Assembly (NCBI GenBank): GCA_030539935.1
Contig: JAUNXF010000006.1
Span: 1-32,932 of the forward strand
DNA length: 32,932 nucleotides
Direction: 5' to 3'
Origin: Methanobrevibacter sp.
Lineage (GTDB): Archaea; Methanobacteriota; Methanobacteria; Methanobacteriales; Methanobacteriaceae
The notes under the pieces are model-generated. The model saw only the letters and a list, made by a program, of their open reading frames with translations, had not been told where the DNA came from and made no database searches. The position numbers were made by a program, and so were the translations under genes. Below, piece after piece: positions 26,612 through 32,752 of this stretch (position 1 is the stretch's first letter; the number at the start of each line of letters is the position of its first letter).

Positions 26612-26630
26612 ATAAACTATTTATAAAATT
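26612..26630 (-). promoter_or_regulatory. Promoter of the second adhesin
   Basis: On the minus strand the TATA-like stretch AATTTTATAAATAG (about 26616-26629) lies about 40 bases before the chosen ATG, giving a leader of roughly 15 bases that still contains GGTGA. The rest of the spacer to 26865 is A/T-rich, with other weak TATA-like stretches but no gene. Confidence 0.4.
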
Positions 26631-26865
26631 AATGAGAAATCGTTTTTTAAATGAAATAATATGAATAAATCTTTATAAAAAATAATATAAATAACTTGTG
26701 AAAAGTTTACAAGGTTAACAATATAAATTAAAAAGTTTGCAACATATGAAACAAAAATGCTATTGATTGTAAAAATTAGAATTGGAGAAAATAATAAAAA
26801 AGAAGAGTTGATTAAAATGAAAAAATTGAAAAAATATAATAAAAAAAGAAAAGAGTTAATTAAAA

Positions 26866-27702
26866 CTAGAGTAAAGTTCTAATTAAGTCACTTGCTCTGA
26901 CGAGTCCTACAAGGTCCCCTTCGATTCCTAAAACAGGCAATTGTTCCACATCGAGGGATCTCATCTTTTCAGCACATACAGAGACTTTTGTTTTTGTGTT
27001 TGCAGTCACAACATCCTTAACTGCAACATCCTTGAACACTTTGTCAGTGAACTTGAGATGGTTTTTCTCAATGTACAATACGGAAGTGCTGTCCCAGGAC
27101 CATTTGTCTCCTTCAGTACCTACAGAAGAGCTGTGTTCAGTTCTTTCAGAGATGATTTCACTTTCAGCAATGAAATCGGTTTCAGTCAAGATACCGGTCA
27201 TTCTGTTGTTTGAGTTTAATCCGATTACAGACTTCAATCCGAAGAATTTCATCACTTCAAATGCAACATTCAATGGAGTCTCATCCCAAGTTGCAGGAAT
27301 GGTCTTGATCATATAGTTTTCCACAGGTTCGCTAATGCCCATATCTGCAATGGCCAAAGCCACAATATCAAAAGAAGTTACAATACCGACCAATTCATCA
27401 TCATCATTAACAACAGGTATTCTTCTAATGTTGTTTTCAACCATCTTTTCTGCAACGGTCTTTAATTCATCATCCATTTTTGCTGTGATTAAATCTCTAG
27501 TCATCAACATAGCAATTTGTTCTTCATCAGGATTGGTGATCATATCAGAACGAGTTAATATCCCGACTAATTTGTTAGTATCATTTTTAATAACAGGCAC
27601 TACAGATACATCCTCTTTTTTCATGATTCTTAAAGCATCTTCTCTGCTTCCTGGAACAGTTACATGAATAACATCTGTAGAAGCTACATCTTTTACTTTC
27701 AT
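26866..27702 (-). CDS. Four-CBS-domain protein
   Basis: This protein of about 278 residues consists of four CBS domains in two pairs. Recognisable repeats are VSVVPVIKNDTNKLVGILTR, NNIRRIPVVNDDDELVGIVT, a divergent third with RMTGILTETD, and EQLPVLGIEGDLVGLVRASD. CBS pairs bind adenosine nucleotides and sense energy state. With no partner domain, this is probably a free-standing regulator or subunit. The ATG at 27702 is chosen because AGGTG lies six bases before it; an in-frame GTG at 27711 is less likely. A conspicuous inverted repeat in its leader or promoter (27741-27803) suggests regulated expression. The target is unknown. Confidence 0.9.
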   Translation of the reverse strand: MKVKDVASTDVIHVTVPGSREDALRIMKKEDVSVVPVIKNDTNKLVGILTRSDMITNPDEEQIAMLMTRDLITAKMDDELKTVAEKMVENNIRRIPVVNDDDELVGIVTSFDIVALAIADMGISEPVENYMIKTIPATWDETPLNVAFEVMKFFGLKSVIGLNSNNRMTGILTETDFIAESEIISERTEHSSSVGTEGDKWSWDSTSVLYIEKNHLKFTDKVFKDVAVKDVVTANTKTKVSVCAEKMRSLDVEQLPVLGIEGDLVGLVRASDLIRTLL

Positions 27703-27740
27703 AAGTAACACCTAATTGATTTTTAAATAAGATTAAAACA

Positions 27741-27816
27741 GGTATTGTGATAATTTCAATTCATTTTATTTTCTTATCTTTTCACACCTAATTATCACAT
27801 ACCGATATAATTTTTG
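27741..27816 (-). promoter_or_regulatory. Inverted repeat upstream of the CBS gene
   Basis: GGTATTGTGATAATT at 27741-27755 pairs with AATTATCACATACC at 27790-27803: 10 bp perfect plus 4 more after a one-base bulge. A TATA-like stretch (minus strand AAATTATATCGG, about 27804-27816) lies just upstream, so the repeat would flank the transcript start and leader. It could be an operator or an RNA hairpin. The rest of 27817-28024 is A/T-rich without a visible gene. Confidence 0.5.
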
Positions 27817-28024
27817 TTATAAGTTTTTAACAAAAAGTAGTATTCTTATTATACATTTGTTAATATATTGTTTATCATTTAAATAATTTTAGTATAAAAT
27901 GGAAAAAATTAGTGATAAAAAAATTAACTTAGTTGATTATCAAATAATTTTATGAAAAAATTAGAAATTATTGTAAAAAATATTTTGAAAAATGGGCAAA
28001 AATAAAATCTTAATCACTGCTTCT

Positions 28025-28057
28025 TGAATGGAAAAAAAGAAAATAAAAAATAAAAAA
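28025..28057 (-). terminator. Oligo-T terminator of the CAT-like gene
   Basis: On the minus strand, directly after the stop, the sequence is ACTATTTTTTTATTTTTT followed by ATTTTCTTTTTTTCC, a run of T-tracts without a strong stem. Confidence 0.4.
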
Positions 28058-28061
28058 ATAG

Positions 28062-28688
28062 TTATAATAAACTGTCAAAGTTCTCTTGAGCATTCTTATA
28101 GAACTTAGCCAGTTCCAACCCATTTACAAAGATATGGCTAACTGTTATGGATACAGTCATCTCATAATTCTCATTGACCTTTCCCCAAGTGATTAAAGGT
28201 TGGATTGCATTTCCCGCAGCAGTTGCATTGGTGATTGAATCGAAATCAACCCAAGGGATGCATGAAAAATTAGCAATGTTTATCTTATCCCTTTCCATTG
28301 TATCCACATCAAATGCCTTATCAACTCCTTCCAAAACATTAAGCTGATAATCCACAACATAATCATGCCATTTTAGAATGTTGTAGAATCTTTGAGGACC
28401 TTCTATCCTTATTTCCTTAAAGACTGTCTCCTCCTTATCCATTATTGGGCAAACTGCATCCAATGACTCGAATTCAATGACCTTGCCATCAATGATTCTT
28501 CTTCTCATTTGAGGAATATCATTCAATGCATTCATCAACGCTCCCAGTGACATGACAAAAAAGGACAAGTCCTGCTCCTTTGATTTAATCCACAAGTTTT
28601 CAACATTGACCCTTGCAGACATGGTGTATCTTGAGGACAGGAAGTTAATGAATGGGTTGTTTTCCAAGTCAAATTCTATTTCCTTCAT
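28062..28688 (-). CDS. Chloramphenicol acetyltransferase-like protein (catalytic Asp replaced by Asn)
   Basis: This encodes 208 residues from MKEIEFDLEN, preferred because GGGAG lies six bases before that ATG; the frame also opens at 28721 but without such a site. The fold matches the CAT family: FSSRY-like N-terminus, MRRRIIDGKVIEF, FSCIPWVDFDSI, and a C-terminal active-site block. In true CAT enzymes this block is HHxxxDG. Here it is SHIFVNG, so His185 is kept while the Asp becomes Asn189. It may still transfer acyl groups to an unknown acceptor or be a binding protein; antibiotic resistance should not be assumed. It follows the universal stress protein gene after 22 bases, so they are probably one transcript. 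Confidence 0.8.
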   Translation of the reverse strand: MKEIEFDLENNPFINFLSSRYTMSARVNVENLWIKSKEQDLSFFVMSLGALMNALNDIPQMRRRIIDGKVIEFESLDAVCPIMDKEETVFKEIRIEGPQRFYNILKWHDYVVDYQLNVLEGVDKAFDVDTMERDKINIANFSCIPWVDFDSITNATAAGNAIQPLITWGKVNENYEMTVSITVSHIFVNGLELAKFYKNAQENFDSLL

Positions 28689-28710
28689 TTGAAACTCCCA
28701 TTCAATGCAA

Positions 28711-29154
28711 TCAATGAACAACTAAGACAGAACATTTTGCAGACTTGACGACCTTTTCTGCTACACTGCCCATCAAGAACTTATCAATTCCGCTCTTTCC
28801 TGAACTTCCCATAACAACAAGGTCAATGTCTTCCTCATCAATGGTTTCGAGAATTACCCTTGCAGGAGAACCTTCCTTAACCATTGTAGTGATATTTACA
28901 TTCACACCACATTCATCTCGAAGCCTTTCCACTTTCTTAAGGTTCTTTTCATTCTCTTCCTTAAGCAATCTGTTCACTTCTGAAATGGTTTCGGTATCTG
29001 GAAGGCCTATTGAAAAAGAGTTTTCAATTACGCTTAATGCAATTATTTCAGAATTATTTGTAGCTGCAATTGATAATGCATGCTTTTCAGATATGTCTGA
29101 GTATTTTGAGCCATCTGTTGGCAATAAGATCTTTTTATATAATTGTTCACTCAT
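28711..29154 (-). CDS. Universal stress protein (UspA), ATP-binding type
   Basis: This 147-residue single Usp domain has the N-terminal strand KKILLPTDGSKYSD and the C-terminal ATP-binding motif G-x2-G-x9-G-S at Gly116, Gly119 and Gly129 (MGSSGKSGIDKFLMGS), ending in the usual CSVLVVH strand. ATP-binding Usps act in stress or energy signalling, often as dimers in the cytoplasm. GTGAT lies three bases before the ATG. The CAT-like gene starts 22 bases after its stop and is likely cotranscribed. Confidence 0.95.
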   Translation of the reverse strand: MSEQLYKKILLPTDGSKYSDISEKHALSIAATNNSEIIALSVIENSFSIGLPDTETISEVNRLLKEENEKNLKKVERLRDECGVNVNITTMVKEGSPARVILETIDEEDIDLVVMGSSGKSGIDKFLMGSVAEKVVKSAKCSVLVVH

Positions 29155-29236
29155 TTTATCACAAGCTTATTATTAAAAATTAAATTAATTAAATAAATAT
29201 AACTTCAATCAAAACATTTAAATTATATTTCTTTTA

Positions 29237-30382
29237 TTAAAGTATCTTTACAATATCATTTACTTCAGTTCTATTAATCAAACTAAGATATGGATTGTTT
29301 GACTTTTGATTAATGATCATGAATTGTCCTTTTTGACCTACTTCAATGTATGATTTACTGATTTTTGAAGATAATGGACTGTTTACACATACATTTGTTG
29401 TTGCCATTTTCAACACTTCAATAGGCGCTATGTAACTCTTAGAGAAACCCTTCATTATCTTTAATGTAAATTCCATTTCTCTAAAAAGATTAGGCCTATT
29501 TATCATTATATTGTCACTTCCAATCAAAGGCATAACTCCTGTTTTCAACACTTCAAAAAGTGGAATTATTCCAACACTCAATGCACCATTTGATCTTGGA
29601 CAAATGGTGAGAGAGCTATTTGATTTGGAAAGCTGATTGATGTCATCATTCTTTGGATTGGTCATATGGACAACCTGATTGAATCCCGCTTCAAATGCCC
29701 TTTGAGGTTCGGTTTTACTTGTCTTTTCCAAAGATACATATTGGTTGCTTTCACTTTCAGCCACATGAATTGAAGATATCTTTCCTGCTGCTTCACATTT
29801 TTCACAGATTATTTCAGCAACTGTTGTATCAATTTCTCCAAAACCGCTTAATCCAATTCCATCAGCATGCTTCAGAAGCTTTCTGATAGCCATTTTAACT
29901 TGATGGTAGTTAGGATCTTCACCATAAAAGGAACTGTCTCTTCCAAGAATTATTGGAGTTATCGGAATGTCCTTTGATGCCTCCTTGATAAGCTTGACAC
30001 CTTCAATGCCACCTTCACGATAATCAATGAAATGGCTGATTCCAAGATTGTGCATGTCCCACATTGTCTCTCTCATCGCTTCAATGAGCTCATCATCATC
30101 TGCAGATTCCAATGCAACATGCTTTATCCCATGAGGCGGCTTGACCATTTCATCCAAGCTTAGCCCATCCCCCTCATCCTTGATTATTGAATCTCCAATA
30201 TGGGTATGTGCATTTATGAACCTTGGGCAAACTATCTTGCCGGATGCATCAATGATCTCCCCTTCTGAAGCATCCTTAGAGATTTCAATTATCCTGTTTT
30301 CGTCATCAATGACAATGTTTTCCTTTGAGGGATTTAAACCAATCCCTTTTAGAACCAATCCATTTGCTATAGTCTTCATCAT
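29237..30382 (-). CDS. Amidohydrolase family protein (deaminase/chlorohydrolase-like)
   Basis: This 381-residue metal-dependent hydrolase of the amidohydrolase superfamily has the ligand set HTHIGD (His59, His61), SSIHVAES (His206), VVHMTN (His239) and GSDN (Asp290). That pattern resembles the cytosine deaminase / MTA-SAH deaminase branch. The N-terminal strand-rich piece (GKIVCPRFINAHTH) and the C-terminal return to the beta-sandwich (VGQKGQFMIIN) are complete. The substrate is unknown; a nucleoside or cyclic amide is plausible. There is no ribosome binding site before ATG-ATG, but a TATA box lies 24-27 bases upstream, so translation is probably leaderless. Upstream the TATA box sits in a three-unit 43-bp tandem repeat. 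Confidence 0.87.
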   Translation of the reverse strand: MMKTIANGLVLKGIGLNPSKENIVIDDENRIIEISKDASEGEIIDASGKIVCPRFINAHTHIGDSIIKDEGDGLSLDEMVKPPHGIKHVALESADDDELIEAMRETMWDMHNLGISHFIDYREGGIEGVKLIKEASKDIPITPIILGRDSSFYGEDPNYHQVKMAIRKLLKHADGIGLSGFGEIDTTVAEIICEKCEAAGKISSIHVAESESNQYVSLEKTSKTEPQRAFEAGFNQVVHMTNPKNDDINQLSKSNSSLTICPRSNGALSVGIIPLFEVLKTGVMPLIGSDNIMINRPNLFREMEFTLKIMKGFSKSYIAPIEVLKMATTNVCVNSPLSSKISKSYIEVGQKGQFMIINQKSNNPYLSLINRTEVNDIVKIL

Positions 30383-30397
30383 TATTAATTTTAAAAT

Positions 30398-30511
30398 AAG
30401 TTTTATATATTTATTTTTAAATGAAGGTGAAAAAACAAAAAGGTTTTATATATTATTTTTAAATGATGGTGGAAAAATAAAATAAGTTTTAAATATTTTT
30501 ATTTAAAAATT
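30398..30511 (-). repeat. 43-bp tandem repeat carrying TATA boxes in a divergent promoter region
   Basis: Units begin at 30398, 30441 and 30484 (the third is partial). Each starts A-A/G-GTTTTATATATT or a close variant and ends in A-rich sequence; the first two also share AAATGA-GGTG. The first unit holds the TATA box (30401-30410) of the amidohydrolase. The repeated copies place further TATA-like boxes at 43-bp steps toward the DUF2124 gene, which starts at 30546. Confidence 0.75.
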
Positions 30512-30545
30512 ACTAATTAACTAAAAACTATTAGGATGTGGAATC

Positions 30546-31010
30546 ATGGAAGTAATTAGTGAATTTAAAGGATTGAACGGAAACATTGTAGCATTCAAGG
30601 AAGCAGTCGGAGATGTTGAAAAAGTCACTTTTCTAGGCACACCAGGAGTTTGCACACCATTTGCAGCCTTATTCTCATATGCCATAAGGGATAAGGAAGC
30701 CCATTTCATCTCTTCAACAAAGATTGAAACCTGCCATCAGTTTGAATTCAAGCCATATGGCATGCAGCTTAATGAAGAGGTTTCTGACCCACATGGATCT
30801 GATGCTGTTGTATTGTTAGGTGGACTTACAATGCCTAAAGCCAATGTAGATGTTGACGACTTGAATGAAACAATCAATGAAATCCTCAAGGAAGACGGCA
30901 AGATAATCGGTGTAGGCTACATGGACATGTTCACCAAAGCGGGATGGCTTGACAAAGTTGACTTTGACTGCATTGTAGATGGAACATTGACTGGAGTCAC
31001 TAAAAAATAA
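30546..31010 (+). CDS. DUF2124 family protein
   Basis: This 154-residue cytoplasmic protein matches the archaeal DUF2124 family known from methanogens. It has a Rossmann-like layout with FLGTPGVCTPFAALFSYAIR at the front, SSTKIETCHQFEFKPYGMQL in the middle and VVLLGGLTMPK followed by GKIIGVGYMDMF. Conserved Cys42 and the CHQFEF region may be functional, but no activity is established. AGGATGTGG is four bases before the ATG. It has the promoter region of tandem repeats on its left and a convergent DUF3021 gene on its right. Confidence 0.88.
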   Translation: MEVISEFKGLNGNIVAFKEAVGDVEKVTFLGTPGVCTPFAALFSYAIRDKEAHFISSTKIETCHQFEFKPYGMQLNEEVSDPHGSDAVVLLGGLTMPKANVDVDDLNETINEILKEDGKIIGVGYMDMFTKAGWLDKVDFDCIVDGTLTGVTKK

Positions 31011-31049
31011 GAATATGAGATAAAAATAAAACAATCCCAAAAATTAAAA

Positions 31050-31105
31050 AGTTAAAAAAAGTTAAAAAAAAGATAAAAAAAGCAATAGTTGGACCAGTCC
31101 CAACT
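31050..31105 (-). terminator. Terminator of the 2TM-LytTR-DUF3021 operon
   Basis: On the minus strand the hairpin AGTTGG-CCAACT (31087-31105, extendable with a one-base bulge) stands out as G/C-rich and is followed by ATTGCTTTTTTTATC and more T-runs (31041-31080). A second perfect stem, ATAGTC-GAA-GACTAT at 31130-31144, touches the stop codon. Confidence 0.65.
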
Positions 31106-31143
31106 ACTAAATATTTTGGTCAAGGTTTTATAGTCGAAGACTA

Positions 31144-31578
31144 TTAAAGCTTGTTGGATAATTCCAATTTTTTATTTATGTCTCTTGCTTGAAGAGTGTA
31201 ATAAATGTAGAATCCAAACCAGAACACTGCTGCAAAGATACAAGCTATTAGAACCCAAGTAATGATTGGGCCAATGCCTAAGCTAATTGGCATCCAACCT
31301 AAATAGATTGCAACAGCAAACAATACGCCCATACCTATTACCATTTGGAAAATGACTTGAAGCGGAAATGGGACTTCATCCTTTTCATAAATCAAACCGC
31401 TTAAAGAGAATGCCCATCCAACCACAATGGATCCGAAGAATGCATTAATCAGTTCTACACCACTAAATGATACATTTTGGGGACCTGCTGCATAAGATCC
31501 CAACACTATTACAAGCATTACAATGAAGCATCCTACAAATGCTCCCATTGACAATCTTTCAATTAAATCTAATTTCAT
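31144..31578 (-). CDS. DUF3021-like four-helix membrane protein
   Basis: This 144-residue protein has four hydrophobic segments at about 9-31, 40-63, 72-95 and 100-127 (for example GAFVGCFIVMLVIVLGSY and FFGSIVVGWAFSLSGLIYE). A short basic N-terminus and the size and helix pattern fit DUF3021. In Firmicutes DUF3021 genes sit beside stand-alone LytTR regulators, just as here, and the membrane protein probably controls the regulator. GGTGGT three bases before the ATG is a strong ribosome binding site. It is 107 bases downstream of the LytTR gene on the same strand. Confidence 0.8.
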   Translation of the reverse strand: MKLDLIERLSMGAFVGCFIVMLVIVLGSYAAGPQNVSFSGVELINAFFGSIVVGWAFSLSGLIYEKDEVPFPLQVIFQMVIGMGVLFAVAIYLGWMPISLGIGPIITWVLIACIFAAVFWFGFYIYYTLQARDINKKLELSNKL

Positions 31579-31628
31579 ATAACCACCTTTACATTAGTTA
31601 AAACATTTATAATTCAAGTCTTTAAAAT

Positions 31629-31709
31629 CATCACATCAATAAGATCACAAATCCAAAGCGCCTTAAAAAACATCACACAATAAGGTCACAAATCCAAAGC
31701 ACTTTTAAA
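31629..31709 (-). repeat. 3'-end echo of the LytTR gene
   Basis: The gene's 3' end (31671-31709) is copied just downstream at 31629-31668. The units share CATCACA, CAATAAG and an exact 15-base TCACAAATCCAAAGC, with about 36 of 40 positions alike and one indel. The stop codon is inside the exact block of both copies. Confidence 0.85.
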
Positions 31710-32150
31710 GTCAGATAAATATTTTCTTGAAATATTATCCTTCAAACCGTTTTTAAGTTCAATGAACATCATTCCCTTTAAAGAGGGAGCCACTCTTTTT
31801 ATCTTTCTTAAATTGACAATTGTGGTTTTTGAAACCCTTACGAAATTAGAGTCCAAGCTCTCTTCGATTTGATAGAGAGGCTTTTTAACCAAATAATCCC
31901 TATCTTCTGTAAAGACTTTGGTTTGCTTGTCTTCAACCCTAATCATAAAGATGTCATCAAAATCCAAAAGAACAATGTCCTGTCCTTTCTTAACTGCTAA
32001 AATAGAATTATCAGCGATTCCCTCATCATCTTCTTCTGTTTCATTTTCTAAAAGAACCATGGCCTTTTGAATATTGTCAGTTAAAACATCTGTGTATATT
32101 TCAGCATAAGGCTCTTCCAGGTCTTTTGAAACAAATAGCTGCACTTTCAT
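31686..32150 (-). CDS. Stand-alone LytTR-family DNA-binding regulator
   Basis: The 154 residues from the ATG at 32150 comprise a short N-terminal alpha/beta part and a C-terminal LytTR domain (about 55-154). LytTR blocks seen are DIVLLDFDDIFMIRVEDKQT, the FTEDRDYLVKKPLYQIEESL stretch, FVRVSKTTIVNLRKIKRV and KDNISRKYLSDFK. There is no receiver domain, as in the Firmicutes LytTR/DUF3021 pairs. The frame extends to 32177 only with a TTG start, so 32150 is preferred; GGAT eight bases upstream is a weak site. It lies between the 2TM gene and the DUF3021 gene. Paired direct repeats upstream of the operon are likely its own binding sites. Confidence 0.88.
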   Translation of the reverse strand: MKVQLFVSKDLEEPYAEIYTDVLTDNIQKAMVLLENETEEDDEGIADNSILAVKKGQDIVLLDFDDIFMIRVEDKQTKVFTEDRDYLVKKPLYQIEESLDSNFVRVSKTTIVNLRKIKRVAPSLKGMMFIELKNGLKDNISRKYLSDFKSALDL

Positions 32151-32202
32151 AAACAACAATCCAAAATTATAAAGCAATATTCAATTTGATTTTCAAGATA
32201 CC

Positions 32203-32478
32203 TTATTTTCTAATTTTTTCCATTTCTTTTTCAATCATTTTGTCTCTGTACTTTTCATCAAATTTTTCTATGAAGATATGGGTTTTGATAAAATGGCATA
32301 CTAAACCGATTCCCCAGAAGAAGGAAACCCACATAAACCACCAATTTTCTGGTGAAAAAACAATATTGACAATAGCTAAGATCACATTAACAACAATATA
32401 GCTGTACAAATGATGATAAAATCCAATTTTTTCATCTACAATTTTTTCTGCTCTACTATAAATTTCATTTTCAGACAT
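32203..32478 (-). CDS. 2TM-domain membrane protein
   Basis: This protein of 91 residues starts at MSENEIYSRA (ATG at 32478, three bases after GTGAT; the frame extends to 32490 only with TTG). It fits the 2TM domain: a charged RAEKIVDEKIGFYHHLYSY lead, helix YIVVNVILAIVNIVF, a Trp-rich turn (PENWWFMW), helix VSFFWGIGLVCHFI, and a basic KTHIFIEKFDEKY tail. In bacteria 2TM domains are linked to LytTR-type signalling, so this is probably the membrane input or a partner of the LytTR regulator 52 bases downstream. It is the first gene of the trio. Confidence 0.83.
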   Translation of the reverse strand: MSENEIYSRAEKIVDEKIGFYHHLYSYIVVNVILAIVNIVFSPENWWFMWVSFFWGIGLVCHFIKTHIFIEKFDEKYRDKMIEKEMEKIRK

Positions 32479-32580
32479 AAAATCACACAAAACCTTTTAT
32501 TTATGATATTTAAAAATTTTCTTTCTCTAAAATGATTAATGAAATTCCATTTGTTTTTAGATAATATTACTTAGTTTATT

Positions 32581-32705
32581 CTTATATAAATGAATACTTA
32601 TCAAAATTAACAAGATGCAAAAAATACACACCAAAATGCAAATAAGATGACTGAAATAAAAAATGAAAAATCAAAATGCAAAAACCGAAACCCAAAATGC
32701 AAAAA
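32581..32705 (-). promoter_or_regulatory. Promoter of the 2TM-LytTR-DUF3021 operon with four direct repeats
   Basis: The TATA box (minus strand CATTTATATAAG, 32581-32592) lies about 105 bases before the first gene. Upstream of it ATGCA cores within CAARATGCAAA occur at 32615, 32636, 32676 and 32697: two pairs each 21 bp apart, and 40 bp between the pairs. LytTR-family regulators typically bind short direct repeats with a period near 21 bp, so these are candidate activator sites. Confidence 0.55.
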
Positions 32706-32752
32706 ACAAGAAATCAATGAAAAGAGAACTAAATTATTTTAAGAATATTTAA

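Noticed and set aside
26791-26867. Possible fifth 3'-end echo after the CBS gene
   Set aside because: The two units are alike over about 30 bases, but the sequence is low-complexity A/G/T, so chance similarity cannot be excluded; not counted among the four clear cases.
28062-28721. Chloramphenicol resistance gene
   Set aside because: The CAT fold is recognisable but the active-site Asp is Asn and the context is a stress protein, so a resistance label is not justified.
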